Below the pieces are notes generated by a model, which had not been told where the DNA came from, did no database searches, and saw only the letters and a program-made list of their open reading frames with translations. Below are positions 43,626-53,731 of a stretch of 64,000 nt of DNA, piece after piece. This stretch comes from Methylobacterium indicum. GTDB taxonomy: Bacteria > Pseudomonadota > Alphaproteobacteria > Rhizobiales > Beijerinckiaceae. The position numbers were made by a program, and so were the translations under genes. Where the stretch lies: NCBI RefSeq assembly GCF_001043895.1, contig NZ_JTHF01000204.1:1-64000 (forward strand). The letters are read 5' to 3'. Within the stretch, counting starts at the first letter, position 1. Every line of letters starts with the position of its first letter.

Positions 43626-44843
43626 TTATCTTGCCTCAGGGGTGGCGAGCCGCGAGACGAGGCGGCGGGCGACCTCGTCCTTCGGCAGGTCCGGCCAGGT
43701 CTCGAGGCTGCCGTCGCGGCCGATCAAGTGGACGGTGTTGCGGTCGCCCCCCATCACGCCGGTGGCGGGCGAGACGTCGTTGGCGACGATGAGGTCGCAG
43801 CCCTTGCGGGCGATCTTGGCCCGGGCATGCGCGATCACGTCGGTGGTCTCGGCGGCGAAGCCCACCACGAGCGGCGGGCGCCCGTGTGCCCGCTGCGCGA
43901 TCGTCGCCAGGATGTCGGGATTCTCGGTGAGGGCGAGGGGAGGGGGGCCCTCCGGTCCCTTCTTGATCTTCTCCTCGCCGAAGGCGGCCGGACGCCAGTC
44001 GGCGACGGCGGCGGCGAAGACCGCGATGTCGGCCGGCAGCGCGGCCTCGACCGCTGCCAGCATCTCGCGGGCGGTCTCGATCCGGACCACCGCGACCCCG
44101 GGGGGATCGGGCAGGGTCACGGGGCCCGAGACCAGGGTCACCCGGGCGCCGGCCGCCGCCGCCGCCGCCGCGATGGCGTGGCCCTGCTTGCCCGACGAGC
44201 GATTGGCGAGGTAGCGCACCGGGTCGATCGGCTCGTGCGTCGGCCCCGAGGTGACGAGAACGTGGCGGCCCGACAGCGGCTTCGCCTCCTGCGGCCCCAC
44301 GAGCAGAACTTCCACCGCGTCCGCGATCTCGTCGGGCTCGGCCATCCGGCCGGGACCGGTCTCGGCTTCGGCCATCCGGCCGTTGTTGGGGCCCACCACC
44401 GCGACCCCGTCGCTCGTCAAAAGCGCGAGGTTGCGCTGCGTCGCCGGGTGCAGCCACATCCGCACGTTCATCGCGGGCGCGATCAGGATCGGCAGGGTGG
44501 TGGCGAGCAGGATCGTGGAGGCGAGGTCCGGGGCGTGGCCGCCGGCCATGCGCGCCAGCGTGTTGGCGGTGGCGGGCGCCACCACCACGGCGTCGGCGTC
44601 GCGGGCGAGCTTGATATGGCCGATATCGGCCTCGTCGGCGCGGTCGAACAGGTCGGTATGGGCGCGCTGGCCGGCCAAAGCCGCGGCAGCGAGCGGGGTG
44701 ACGAATTCCTGTGCGCCCTTGGTGAGCACGCAGCGCACCGAGGCGCCGCGCTCGCGTAAGCGCCGGATCAGGTCCAGCGACTTGTAGGCCGCGATGCCGC
44801 CCCCGATGACGAGAAGGATCCGCTTGCCGTCGAGGGCGCCCAT
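43626..44843 (-). CDS. coaBC: Bifunctional phosphopantothenoylcysteine decarboxylase/phosphopantothenate-cysteine ligase
   Basis: Two consecutive steps of coenzyme A synthesis. 405 residues. The N-terminal flavoprotein CoaC domain (~1-185) has ILLVIGGGIAAYKS, the catalytic His in IGHIKLARDAD, and PAMNVRMW. The C-terminal CoaB ligase domain (~190-405) starts VLVTSGPTHEPIDPVRYL and contains FAAAVADWRP and KIKKGP. In the CoaC flap before GPGRMAEP, where E. coli Dfp has its Cys158, this protein reads GRMAEAET without Cys. The start ATG is 7 bases after the kup stop, so an operon is likely. Confidence 0.94.
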   Translation of the reverse strand: MGALDGKRILLVIGGGIAAYKSLDLIRRLRERGASVRCVLTKGAQEFVTPLAAAALAGQRAHTDLFDRADEADIGHIKLARDADAVVVAPATANTLARMAGGHAPDLASTILLATTLPILIAPAMNVRMWLHPATQRNLALLTSDGVAVVGPNNGRMAEAETGPGRMAEPDEIADAVEVLLVGPQEAKPLSGRHVLVTSGPTHEPIDPVRYLANRSSGKQGHAIAAAAAAAGARVTLVSGPVTLPDPPGVAVVRIETAREMLAAVEAALPADIAVFAAAVADWRPAAFGEEKIKKGPEGPPPLALTENPDILATIAQRAHGRPPLVVGFAAETTDVIAHARAKIARKGCDLIVANDVSPATGVMGGDRNTVHLIGRDGSLETWPDLPKDEVARRLVSRLATPEAR

Positions 44844-44850
44844 GGATGGC

Positions 44851-46821
44851 CTACACCGTCACCTGGGTCCCGACCTCGACCACGCGGCCGGTCGGGATCT
44901 GGAAGAAGTCCGTCGCGTCGTTGGCGTTGCGGGCGAGCGTGATGAACACCCGGTCCTGCCACAGCGGCATGCCGGATTGCGCCGCCGGGCGGATCGAGCG
45001 CCGCGACAGGAAGAACGACGTCGCCATGATGTCGAACTTGAAGCCCTGCTTGCGCAGCAGCGCCAGGCCCTTCGGGATGTTCGGCGATTCCATGTAGCCG
45101 AACTTCATCACGACCTTCCAGAAATGCGGCCCCATCGGCTCGATCCGGACCCGGTCGGCATCGGCGATGCGCGGCAGGTCGATGGTCTTCACCGTGAGCA
45201 CGACGTTCTTCTCGTGCAGCACCTTGTTGTGCTTCAGGTTGTGCAGGAGGGCTGCCGGCGCCGTCTCGGGGTCGCTGGTGAGGAAGACGGCGGTGCCGCG
45301 GACATGGTGCGGCGGGCTCTTCTCCAGCATGGCGACGAGCTCGGTCAGCGGCACGTCGGTCTTGCGGGTCTTGTTAAACAGGATGGTGACGCCGCGCACC
45401 CAGGTCCACATCAGCACCACGAGGCAGCCGGCGAGCAGCAGCGGCATGTAGCCGCCCTCGAACACCTTGAGCAGGTTCGAGACCAGAAAGAGCAGCTCGA
45501 CGGCGATGAACGGCACCATCGCGGCGCCGGCGGCCAGCGGCGACCACTTCCACACCCGCCACAGCACCAGGAAGGCGAGGCCGGCGGTGATCAGCATCGT
45601 CCCGGTGACGGCGATGCCGTAGGCGGAGGCGAGCGCGGAGGAGGAGCGAAAGAGCACCACCAGGATCACCACGCCGAGCATCAGCAGCGTGTTGATCTGC
45701 GGCAGGTAGATCTGGCCCGAATGCGATTCCGAGGTGTGGCGAATCTCGAGGCGCGGCAGGAGGCCGAGCTGCACCGCCTGGCGCGAGAGCGAGAAGGCGC
45801 CGGTGATGACGGCCTGGCTGGCGATGACGGTCGCGGCGGTGGCGAGCAGCACCATCGGCAGCAGGCCCCATTCGGGGACGAGCTGGTAGAACGGATCGGT
45901 CGTGTCGGGGTTCGACAGGACGAGGGCCGCCTGGCCGAGGTAGTTGACGGCGAGCGCCGGGCCGACGAGGGCGATCCAGGCGGTCTGGATCGGCCGGCGG
46001 CCGAAATGGCCGAGATCGGCGAACAGGGCCTCGGCGCCGGTCACCGCCAGGAACACCGCGCCGAGCGCCACCAGCGCGCCGGTGCCGTGGCCCAGCAGGT
46101 AATGCACGGCGTGCCAGGGGTTGAGCGCCCACAGCACCTGCGGGGTGCGGGCGATGTGCGGCAGGGCCGCCAGCATCAGCACCGAGAACCACACCAACAT
46201 GATCGGGCCGAAGAACGTCGCCATCCGGGCGGTGCCCCGGCTCTGGACCAGGAACAGCGGCAGGATGATCGCGATGGTGATCGGCAGGACGTAATGGTCG
46301 AGGGCGGGGGTGACGAGCTTCAGGCCCTCCACCGCCGACAGGACCGAGATCGCCGGGGTGATGATCGCGTCGCCGTAGAACAGGGCGGCGCCGAACAGGC
46401 CCAGCATGAACACGATGTGCGAGCCGCCCAGCGCCTTGCGGGCGAGCGCCATCAGCGAGAGGATGCCGCCCTCGCCCTTGTTGTCCATCTGCAGGAGCAG
46501 CAGGACGTACTTGATGGTGACGATCAGCACGAGCGCCCAGAGCAGCAGCGAGACGGTGCCGAGCACCTCCTCGCCGGTGAGCACGCCGTCGGCCCGGCCC
46601 GGGGCCAGCGCCTCGCGGAAGGCGTAGAGCGGGCTCGTGCCGATGTCGCCGTAGACGACGCCGACGGAGCCGAGGAAGAGGGTCCAGAAGCTCGCCTTGG
46701 CGTGGCCGTGGCCCTCGGCCTCGTCGACGCTGCCGGCCTTGGTCGGCGGGCCGCCGCTCTGCGGGGTGAGGCTGTCGGGCGGCGCGGCGGAACCGTCCGT
46801 GGGTGCGGCTGACTGTGTCAT
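44851..46821 (-). CDS. kup: Potassium transport protein Kup
   Basis: Low-affinity K+:H+ symporter of the inner membrane. 656 residues: ~55 N-terminal cytoplasmic residues, 12 transmembrane helices (~55-465), and a C-terminal cytoplasmic domain. Family motifs: [20 protein letters not shown] in helix 1, [38 protein letters not shown]. The end [20 protein letters not shown] is the conserved C-terminal block. Upstream of coaBC in the same direction. Confidence 0.96.
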   Translation of the reverse strand: MTQSAAPTDGSAAPPDSLTPQSGGPPTKAGSVDEAEGHGHAKASFWTLFLGSVGVVYGDIGTSPLYAFREALAPGRADGVLTGEEVLGTVSLLLWALVLIVTIKYVLLLLQMDNKGEGGILSLMALARKALGGSHIVFMLGLFGAALFYGDAIITPAISVLSAVEGLKLVTPALDHYVLPITIAIILPLFLVQSRGTARMATFFGPIMLVWFSVLMLAALPHIARTPQVLWALNPWHAVHYLLGHGTGALVALGAVFLAVTGAEALFADLGHFGRRPIQTAWIALVGPALAVNYLGQAALVLSNPDTTDPFYQLVPEWGLLPMVLLATAATVIASQAVITGAFSLSRQAVQLGLLPRLEIRHTSESHSGQIYLPQINTLLMLGVVILVVLFRSSSALASAYGIAVTGTMLITAGLAFLVLWRVWKWSPLAAGAAMVPFIAVELLFLVSNLLKVFEGGYMPLLLAGCLVVLMWTWVRGVTILFNKTRKTDVPLTELVAMLEKSPPHHVRGTAVFLTSDPETAPAALLHNLKHNKVLHEKNVVLTVKTIDLPRIADADRVRIEPMGPHFWKVVMKFGYMESPNIPKGLALLRKQGFKFDIMATSFFLSRRSIRPAAQSGMPLWQDRVFITLARNANDATDFFQIPTGRVVEVGTQVTV

Positions 46822-47025
46822 GTCTGATCGGGGATGTGCCCGCGGGCGGTCGGGATGGCCGCCAAGCGCGCTGATGGGCCGGGGGCGGGCTCAAATCCTT
46901 GGCGGTCCGGCGTGGGCGCCGGGCCGGAATGTGGCAGGATTGTAGCACGGGGCCGGAGGGGCGCAAGGCGCACGGCCCGCTGCCCCACCGGTCACCGGCT
47001 CTCGCTGCGTCGCTTTCTCTGGCTC

Positions 47026-48342
47026 TTACTCGGCGGCGCTGCGGCGCCCCTGGCCGAAGCGGCGCTCGATGTAGTCGATCACGATGCCCTCGAAGTCCTT
47101 GGCGAGCGTCGGGCCGCGCAGGGTCATCGCCTTCTTGCCGTCGATGAAGACCGGGGCGGTCGGGGTCTCGCCGGTGCCGGGGAGCGAGATGCCGATATCG
47201 GCGTGCTTCGACTCGCCCGGGCCGTTGACGATGCAGCCCATGACCGCGACGTTCAGTCCTTCCACGCCCGGATAGGTCTTGCGCCACTCGGGCATCGAGG
47301 TGGTGATCCAGTTCTGGATGTCGCGGGCGAGCTCCTGGAACACCGTCGAGGTGGTGCGGCCGCAACCCGGGCAGGCGGCGACCAGCGGCACGAAGGTGCG
47401 GAAGCCCATGGTCTGGAGCAGTTCCTGGGCCACCTTCACCTCGACGGTGCGGTCGCCGCCCGGCTCCGGGGTCAGGGAGTAGCGGATCGTGTCGCCGATG
47501 CCCTCCTGGAGCAGCACGCCGATCGCCGCGGAGGCCGCCACGATGCCCTTGGTGCCCATGCCCGCCTCGGTCAGGCCGAGATGGATGGCGTAGTCGGAGC
47601 GGCGCGCCACCTCGCGGTAGACCGCGATCAGGTCCTGCACCGCCGAGACCTTGGCCGAGAGCACGATGCGCTCCTTGGGCAGGCCGATCTCCACCGCCCG
47701 GTCGGCGGAGAGCAGGGCGGACTGCACCATCGCCTCGCGCATCACCGCGCGGGCGTCGCGCGGACGCGCCGAGTTGGCGTTCTCGTCCATCATGTGGGTG
47801 AGGAGCGCCTCGTCGAGGGAGCCCCAGTTGGCGCCGATCCGCACCGCCTTGCCGTAGCGGGCCGCCTGCTCGACGATGGTGCCGAACTGCAGGTCCTTCT
47901 TCTCCTTGAAGCCGACGTTGCCCGGGTTGATCCGGTACTTGGCCAGCGCCTCGGCGCAGGCCGGATGGTCGGTCAGGAGCTTGTGGCCGATATAGTGGAA
48001 GTCGCCGACGAGGGGGACGTGGACGCCGATGCGGTCCAGGCGCTCGCGGATCTTCGGCACGGCGGAAGCCGCCTCGTCGCGGTCGACGGTGATGCGCACG
48101 ACCTCGGAGCCGGCGCGGGCCAGCGCGGCCACCTGCGCCACCGTGGCGTCGATGTCGGCGGTGTCGGTGTTGGTCATCGACTGCACGACGATCGGGGCGC
48201 CGCCGCCCATCACCACCGCGCCCTCGCCCTCGCCGATCCGGACGCCGACGGTGCGGTGCCGGGGGCTCGGGCCGGCGATCTCCGGGGCAGCGTACTCTTG
48301 GGCGGCGGTCTCCGCCGGGGCGAGGGCTTCCATGGCTTCCAT
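47026..48342 (-). CDS. ispG: 4-hydroxy-3-methylbut-2-enyl diphosphate synthase
   Basis: Iron-sulfur enzyme of the MEP pathway converting MEcPP to HMBPP. 438 residues, including ~30 variable N-terminal residues. Substrate-binding TIM barrel: [20 protein letters not shown] and [14 protein letters not shown]. [4Fe-4S] ligands are in [17 protein letters not shown] and [10 protein letters not shown] near the C-terminus. Acts in the same pathway as dxr, 10 kb away. Confidence 0.96.
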   Translation of the reverse strand: MEAMEALAPAETAAQEYAAPEIAGPSPRHRTVGVRIGEGEGAVVMGGGAPIVVQSMTNTDTADIDATVAQVAALARAGSEVVRITVDRDEAASAVPKIRERLDRIGVHVPLVGDFHYIGHKLLTDHPACAEALAKYRINPGNVGFKEKKDLQFGTIVEQAARYGKAVRIGANWGSLDEALLTHMMDENANSARPRDARAVMREAMVQSALLSADRAVEIGLPKERIVLSAKVSAVQDLIAVYREVARRSDYAIHLGLTEAGMGTKGIVAASAAIGVLLQEGIGDTIRYSLTPEPGGDRTVEVKVAQELLQTMGFRTFVPLVAACPGCGRTTSTVFQELARDIQNWITTSMPEWRKTYPGVEGLNVAVMGCIVNGPGESKHADIGISLPGTGETPTAPVFIDGKKAMTLRGPTLAKDFEGIVIDYIERRFGQGRRSAAE

Positions 48343-48720
48343 CGGATACCTTCAGGGGGTCGTTCGCAGGAGAATCGAGACAAGACGGGTGAGCGGGGTC
48401 GCGAGGACCGCGGCGTGCCCTCCGTCTAGAGCATTTCCGGGCGCGGTGGAAATCGCTCCGGCCGCATGAAAGCCCGGCGCGATCAACGGGCTACGCCGGT
48501 CCCCAGCGGAATGCCGCGACATCCTTGCGATATCCTTCCTCGGACCGCCGGGCGGCCCGCGGATTTCGAGGGCGCGCCGATCCGCTCCGGAGCATGACCT
48601 TAGCTGAGGATGCGTCGTCCGCACGTCAAGCGCGTGACGCCCCGCGCAGGCCGGGTTCCCGTGCGCGACCTTGCGGCGCACCATTTGGTTTTCGCAGTGC
48701 AGCGCACCACATCTCACGCC
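48343..48720. other. 378-base divergent region between ispG and the phospholipase gene
   Basis: No gene supported. It contains TAGAGCATTTCC (48427-48438), a 12-base word found exactly inverted at 51679-51690, probably part of a dispersed intergenic repeat, with a partly complementary GGAAATCGCTC just after it. Confidence 0.5.
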
Positions 48721-49914
48721 ATGACGGATTCAGCCTCACTCCCGGAACCGGATCGGAACGCGGGTGACCGCGCTCCCCCTCCGCCCGCGCCTCTCGCGAC
48801 CATCGCTCACGGCCTGGAGGATGCCAGCCCGCAGGCGGCGACCGGCCCGCACCTCGCCGCGGCTCCCCAGGCCGTGACGGGACCCTTGGGCCGCGGCCTC
48901 GTCGGTCCGCGGGCCGAGAAGGCGGTCGCCCTGGCGCTCCAGGGCGGCGGCGCCCACGGCGCCTTCACCTGGGGCGTGCTCGACGCCCTGATCGAGGATG
49001 GCCGCCTCGCCTTCGAGGCGATCACCGGAGCGAGCGCCGGCGCGATGAACGCCGTCGTGATGGTCGACGGCTGGCTGCGCGGCGGTCCCGAGGGCGCCCG
49101 CGAGCGGCTGGAGACGTTCTGGCGCGAGATCAGTCTCGACGCCGACCTGTCGCATGCCCAGCAGACCTTCGTCGACGGCGTGATGAGCTTCTGGAAGAAG
49201 ACGCCGGTCGGCGCGTTCTGGAACGCCGTCGCCAGCCCGTACATGACCAACCCGCTCAACATCAATCCGCTGAAGCGGGCGCTCGCCGACACGGTCGATT
49301 TCGAGGCCGTGCGCCGCGACGGGCCGGCCGACCTGTTCATTTCGGCCACCAACGTGTGGACCGGCAAGATGGCGGTGTTCGAGCGGCCGGACCTGACCAT
49401 CGACCACCTGATGGCCTCGGCCTGCCTGCCGACCGTCTTCCAGGCGGTGGAGATCGACGGCGTGCCGCACTGGGACGGCGGCTATCTCGGCAATCCGCCC
49501 CTCTACCCGCTCTATCACGGCGCCCGGTCCCGCGACATTCTCCTCGTCCAGATCAACCCGGTCGAGCGGCGCGAGACCCCGCGCAGCCCGGCCGAGATCC
49601 GCGACCGTCTCAACGAGATCACCTTCAACGCCAACCTGCTGCGGGAATTGCGGGCGATCGACTTCGTCGACGACCTGATCGAGGACGGGGTGCTCGGCCG
49701 CTCGAACGCCTACAAGCAGGTGCTGCTCCACCGCATCGACGGCAGCGGCGGCGCGCTCGACGACGCCTCGGCCTCCTCGCGGCTTCGTGCGCAGTGGCCG
49801 TTCTTCCTGCACCTGCGCGACGCCGGGCGGGACGCGGCGAAGGCCTGGCTGGCGGAGAACTACGATTCGGTCGGCCGCGAGAGCACCCTCGACCTGAAGG
49901 CGATGTATACCTGA
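48721..49914 (+). CDS. Patatin-like phospholipase family protein
   Basis: Serine acyl hydrolase with the Ser-Asp dyad. 397 residues from ATG 48721. After ~65 Pro/Ala-rich residues, the patatin domain begins (KAVALALQGGGAHGAFTWGV with the oxyanion hole GGGAHG). The nucleophile lies in GASAG, and the catalytic Asp in the DGG motif (HWDGGYLGNPPLYPL). The C-terminal third is less conserved. No signal peptide. Related to RssA-type proteins; lipid substrate unknown. Upstream alternative starts exist, so the N-terminus is the least certain part. Confidence 0.88.
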   Translation: MTDSASLPEPDRNAGDRAPPPPAPLATIAHGLEDASPQAATGPHLAAAPQAVTGPLGRGLVGPRAEKAVALALQGGGAHGAFTWGVLDALIEDGRLAFEAITGASAGAMNAVVMVDGWLRGGPEGARERLETFWREISLDADLSHAQQTFVDGVMSFWKKTPVGAFWNAVASPYMTNPLNINPLKRALADTVDFEAVRRDGPADLFISATNVWTGKMAVFERPDLTIDHLMASACLPTVFQAVEIDGVPHWDGGYLGNPPLYPLYHGARSRDILLVQINPVERRETPRSPAEIRDRLNEITFNANLLRELRAIDFVDDLIEDGVLGRSNAYKQVLLHRIDGSGGALDDASASSRLRAQWPFFLHLRDAGRDAAKAWLAENYDSVGRESTLDLKAMYT

Positions 49915-49970
49915 GGTATGACGCCTGAGCCTCTTCCGCTCTCCAGCAGAGCGGTTTGGGGGAGGGGCCG

Positions 49971-50026
49971 GGCGTGGGTTTCCTTCCCTCCGAGGGCGCG
50001 AAGGGAAGGAAACCCACGCCTTTTTC
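49971..50026 (+). terminator. Strong terminator after the patatin gene
   Basis: A 19-bp perfect stem (49971-49989 with 50002-50020, starting GGCGTGGGTTTCC) with a 12-base loop, followed by TTTTTCTTC. Confidence 0.92.
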
Positions 50027-50200
50027 TTCTGCCGGACACCCCGGCCGATAAGTGGAGGTGCACAGGCCTGCGCACCGCGAGGCCTCTCCTACAGGCAGGC
50101 TTGACGCCCTAAAATATTAGTGCACCAATGGAATGAAAGCACGCAGCGATCCGTAGCGGTCGTGGGCCGCCAGAGCCCCGTGCGAGAGAGCGGGGGAAAC

Positions 50201-51376
50201 ATGACGATCACACGCCGCAGCGCGGTCGTGGGGCTCGCGGCCGGGGCGGGGCTCGTCCTCGGCGGGCGCGCCCGGGCCAACCTCGCGCTGCCGACCTCGC
50301 CGGTCGTCGTCACGGTGGTGGACGTGGCCGGCAACCTGGCGCTGACCCAGAAGGCGATCGAGGCCTATCGCCGGGCGCGGCCCGGCATCGTCTCGCGCTT
50401 TGCCTTCACCAAGGCGCCGGCGCCGGAACTGCCCTCGAAGCTCAAGGCGCAGCAGGCCGCCGGCCGGGTCGACATCGACCTCGTGCTCACCGGCACCGAC
50501 GGCATCGCGGCCGGCATCGAGCAGAAGCTCTGGATCGACCTGAAGCCCTATGCCGGCCAGCTGCCGAAACCCGCCGAGATCTACCAGCCCGCCGCGCTGC
50601 GGCTGAACGGCCTGGCGCAGGACCAGGGCCTGTGCGTCGCCTGGTACCCGTCGGGTCCGCTGATCGAGTACATGCCCGACCGGGTGAAGACGGCGCCGAC
50701 CACCGCCGAGGAGCTGCTGGCCTGGGCGCGCCAGAACAAGGGCCGGTTCATGTATGCCCGCCCGGCCAATTCCGGCCCGGGCCGCACCTGGATCATGGGT
50801 CTGCCCTACATCCTGGGCGACACGAACCCGACCGATCCCGACAAGGGCTGGGACAAGACCTGGGAGTACCTGAAGGCGATCGGCGAGACGATCGACTACT
50901 ACCCGGGCGGGACCTCGCAGACCATGAAGGAGCTCGGCGAGGGCAGCCGCGACATCATCGTCTCGACCACCGGCTGGGACATCAATCCCCGCGTCCTCGG
51001 CATCGTGCCGGCGGAGGCGAAGGTCGGCACGCTCAAGAACTTCCGCTGGGTGGCCGACGCCCACTACATGGCGGTGCCGAAGGGCGTCCCGGAGGAGAAG
51101 CTCGCGGTCATCCTCGACCTGATGGCGTTCCTGCTCCAGCCGGCGCAGCAGGCCTACACCTACGACGAGGGCTACTTCTATCCCGGGCCCGCCGTGAAGG
51201 GCGTCACCCTCGACATGGCCCCGCCGGAGAGCCGCGCCGCGCTGAAGGAGTTCGGCCGGCCGGAATACGACACGATGATCGCCGGCCACCCGATCGAGAT
51301 GCCCCTCGACGCCGACAAGCTGGTGGTGGCCTTCCGCCGCTGGGACGAGCAGGTCGGCTCCGGCAAGAAGCGCTGA
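50201..51376 (+). CDS. ABC transporter substrate-binding protein (family 1, polyamine/iron type)
   Basis: Periplasmic binding protein of 391 residues. The N-terminus MTITRRSAVVGLAAGAGLVLG carries twin Arg and is a likely Tat signal, so it may fold before export. The mature part follows the two-lobed family 1 pattern (VDIDLVLTGTDGIAAGIEQK; SRDIIVSTTGWDI). GCGGGGGAAAC precedes the ATG. The ATPase and both permease genes follow on the same strand, after a 363-base gap with a repeat. Ligand could be a polyamine, metal chelate or phosphonate; not assignable. Confidence 0.88.
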   Translation: MTITRRSAVVGLAAGAGLVLGGRARANLALPTSPVVVTVVDVAGNLALTQKAIEAYRRARPGIVSRFAFTKAPAPELPSKLKAQQAAGRVDIDLVLTGTDGIAAGIEQKLWIDLKPYAGQLPKPAEIYQPAALRLNGLAQDQGLCVAWYPSGPLIEYMPDRVKTAPTTAEELLAWARQNKGRFMYARPANSGPGRTWIMGLPYILGDTNPTDPDKGWDKTWEYLKAIGETIDYYPGGTSQTMKELGEGSRDIIVSTTGWDINPRVLGIVPAEAKVGTLKNFRWVADAHYMAVPKGVPEEKLAVILDLMAFLLQPAQQAYTYDEGYFYPGPAVKGVTLDMAPPESRAALKEFGRPEYDTMIAGHPIEMPLDADKLVVAFRRWDEQVGSGKKR

Positions 51377-51739
51377 GTCGCGCCCGATACACGGCAGCGT
51401 CCGGCCTTATCCCACCCGCAACCTCATCCTGAGGTATCACTCCATCAGAGATGGACTGACCGCGAAGGAGGGCTCCAGTTGGCTCGGAGACTTCTGGAGC
51501 CCTCCTTCGAGGTCAGTCGATCGAAGATCGACTGACACCTCAGGATGAGGTCGCGAGTGGGAAGGGCCGGTGTCGCACGTGAACCGTCCCGTCGTGTACA
51601 GTGGCGTTGCGATTGGTCGCTACTCTATATATTTTGTTGTGCCGCATTTTCCATGACGAGCCAGTCTCCGCTTCGTCGGGAAATGCTCTAACGCCGCAAT
51701 GGTCGCTCGGAAGAGGCGACGCGGCAGGAGAGGACACCG
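51377..51739. other. 363-base region inside the ABC transporter locus
   Basis: Holds the 131-bp palindromic element (51421-51551), then an AT-rich stretch with a possible promoter, TTGCGA (51607-51612), 17 bases, TATTTT (51630-51635), and the inverted word GGAAATGCTCTA (51679-51690). The ATPase-permease genes may therefore have their own promoter. Confidence 0.55.
51421..51551. repeat. 131-bp dispersed palindromic element
   Basis: The outer ends are exact inverted copies, ACCTCATCCTGAGGT (51421-51435) and ACCTCAGGATGAGGT (51537-51551). The inner arms 51454-51478 and 51494-51518 match at 24 of 25 positions around a 15-base loop. Each outer end is itself a small palindrome. Elements with CCTCATCCTGAGG ends are common dispersed repeats in alphaproteobacteria. 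Confidence 0.8.
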
Positions 51740-52807
51740 ATGGCACGCCATCACGAGGCGCCGCAGGACCTGTCATTGAGCGGCCTGAGCCGCCGGTTCG
51801 GGGCGATGACCGCCCTCGACGGGCTCGACCTGACGATCCGGGGCGGCGAGTTCATCGCCCTCCTGGGGCCCTCGGGCTGCGGCAAGTCGACGGCGCTCAA
51901 CTGCATCGCCGGGCTCCTGCCGCTCACCGGCGGGTCGATCCATCTCGGCGAGCGCCGCATCGATCGGCTGAAGCCGGAGGAGCGCGGCTTCGGCATGGTG
52001 TTTCAGAGCTACGCGCTCTTCCCCCACATGAACGTGGCGAAGAATGTCGGCTTCGGCCTCGCCATGCGGGGCGTGAAGGGCGAGGCGGCCGCGCGCCGGG
52101 TCGACGACGCCCTCGCGCTGGTGCGGCTGCAATCGCAGGCCGCCAAGCTCCCGGGCCAGATGTCCGGCGGCCAGCAGCAGCGCGTCGCCATCGCCCGGGC
52201 GATCGTGATCGAGCCGCCGGTGGTGCTGATGGACGAGCCCCTGTCGAACCTCGACGCCAAGCTGCGTCTCGAGATGCGGGCCGAGATCCGCCGCATCCAC
52301 GACGCCATCGGCTCGACCACGATCTACGTCACCCACGACCAGGACGAGGCCCTGTCGATGGCCGACCGGATCGTGGTGATGCGCGACGGGCGCATCCGCC
52401 AGGTCGGCACGCCGGAAGACCTCTACGAGCGACCGAGCCACCCGGACGTCGCCGACTTCATGGGCTTTCGCAATCGCCTGCGCGGCCGGGCGGTCGCGGT
52501 CAGCGGCGAGCGGGCGGAGGTCGAGGTCTGCGGGACACGCCTCGCCGGGATCCTGCGCGAGACGGTGAATCCGGGCTCCCCGGCCGTCGCGGCGATCCGG
52601 CCGGAGGACCTGATGCCCGCCGCCGAGGGCCTGCCGGTCCGGGTCGCCAGCGTCGAGTATCGCGGCCGGGCCTTCTTCGGCACCGCCGTGGCCCAGGACG
52701 GGACCGAGCTTTTTTTCCGCTCCGACCGATCGGTGGCGCAGGACGAGGCCCTGCACCTCGCCGCCGCCTCGCCCCGGGTCCTGGTCTTCCCCGGCGAGGC
52801 CGCGTGA
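51740..52807 (+). CDS. ABC transporter ATP-binding protein (PotA/FbpC-like)
   Basis: Energises the importer encoded here. 355 residues. Walker A GPSGCGKST at ~48-56, Q-loop VFQSYALFPHMNV, signature MSGGQQQRVAIARA, Walker B VVLMDEPLSNLDAK, switch His in YVTHDQDEA. Residues ~240-355 are a TOBE-type regulatory domain, as in importers of the CUT1/polyamine/iron group. AGGAGAGG precedes ATG 51740. The stop overlaps the first permease start by 4 bases (GTGA). Confidence 0.94.
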   Translation: MARHHEAPQDLSLSGLSRRFGAMTALDGLDLTIRGGEFIALLGPSGCGKSTALNCIAGLLPLTGGSIHLGERRIDRLKPEERGFGMVFQSYALFPHMNVAKNVGFGLAMRGVKGEAAARRVDDALALVRLQSQAAKLPGQMSGGQQQRVAIARAIVIEPPVVLMDEPLSNLDAKLRLEMRAEIRRIHDAIGSTTIYVTHDQDEALSMADRIVVMRDGRIRQVGTPEDLYERPSHPDVADFMGFRNRLRGRAVAVSGERAEVEVCGTRLAGILRETVNPGSPAVAAIRPEDLMPAAEGLPVRVASVEYRGRAFFGTAVAQDGTELFFRSDRSVAQDEALHLAAASPRVLVFPGEAA

Positions 52808-53724
52808 CCTCCGCCTCGCTCCCCACGGCCGCGCCGGCAACGCCCCGGGAGGAGGCGCCGCTCTCGGTGCGCCTGGCCGCCCGCGGCCTCGACGGTACGA
52901 CGCTCCTGGTGCTGCCGGCGCTCCTCGCGATCCTCGGCCTGTTCGTCTATCCCTTCGCCTACGGGCTGTTGCTGTCGGTCCAGCCGAAGGCCGGAGCCTG
53001 GTGGGCGAACTACGCCCGCTTCTTCTCCGACCCGTTCCTGTACGATACGATCGCGGCGACGCTGCGCCTCGCTTTGCCGGTCACGGTGCTCAACCTCGTG
53101 CTGGCGGTGCCGATCGCGCTGCGGGTGCGGCTGATGCGCCGCCAGCGCCTGCTGACCACGATCCTGGTCCTGCCGATCACGCTGGGCACCGTTCTGGTGG
53201 CGGAGGGCCTCCTGAACTTCCTCGGGCCGCAGGGCTGGTTCAACCGCTCGCTGATCTGGCTCGGGGTGATCGGCAGCCCGCTCAAGCTCACCAACAACTA
53301 CTGGGGCGTCTTCGCCTCGCTCCTGATCACCGGGTTCCCGTTCGCGTTCCTGCTGACGCTCTCGGCGGTCACCGGCATCGATCCGGCGCTCGAACAGGCG
53401 GCGGCAACCCACGGCGCCAATGCCTGGCAGCGCTTCAAGGCGGTGATCCTACCGCTGATCCTGCCGGGCCTCGCCGTGACCTTCTGCCTGTCCTTCGTCC
53501 AGGCCTTCTCGGTGTTTCCGTCCGCGGTGCTCCTCGGCGCGCCGGCCGGCGCCACGCGGGTGATCTCGATCGCCGCCTACCAGGCGGCGTTCGAGGAGTA
53601 CGACTACTCGCTGGCCTCCGCGATCGCGATGATCATGGGGGCGGTCCAGCTCGCCATCGTGGCGGCCGTGCTGTGGGGACGCAGCCTGCTCTATACCGGC
53701 CCGGTCGGGGGCACCAAGGGATGA
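52804..53724 (+). CDS. ABC transporter permease, first subunit
   Basis: Inner-membrane channel subunit of 306 residues with 6 predicted helices after a ~35-residue N-terminus. The EAA loop contacting the ATPase is near residue 198-217 (EQAAATHGANAWQRFKAVIL). Starts at GTG 52804 within the ATPase stop. With the second permease 7 bases downstream it would form a heterodimeric pore. Confidence 0.92.
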   Translation: MTSASLPTAAPATPREEAPLSVRLAARGLDGTTLLVLPALLAILGLFVYPFAYGLLLSVQPKAGAWWANYARFFSDPFLYDTIAATLRLALPVTVLNLVLAVPIALRVRLMRRQRLLTTILVLPITLGTVLVAEGLLNFLGPQGWFNRSLIWLGVIGSPLKLTNNYWGVFASLLITGFPFAFLLTLSAVTGIDPALEQAAATHGANAWQRFKAVILPLILPGLAVTFCLSFVQAFSVFPSAVLLGAPAGATRVISIAAYQAAFEEYDYSLASAIAMIMGAVQLAIVAAVLWGRSLLYTGPVGGTKG

Positions 53725-53731
53725 TCGAGCG

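Noticed and set aside
44794-46812. 672-codon plus-strand frame opposite kup
   Set aside because: His/Arg/Gln-rich antisense artefact; Kup motifs on the minus strand are complete.
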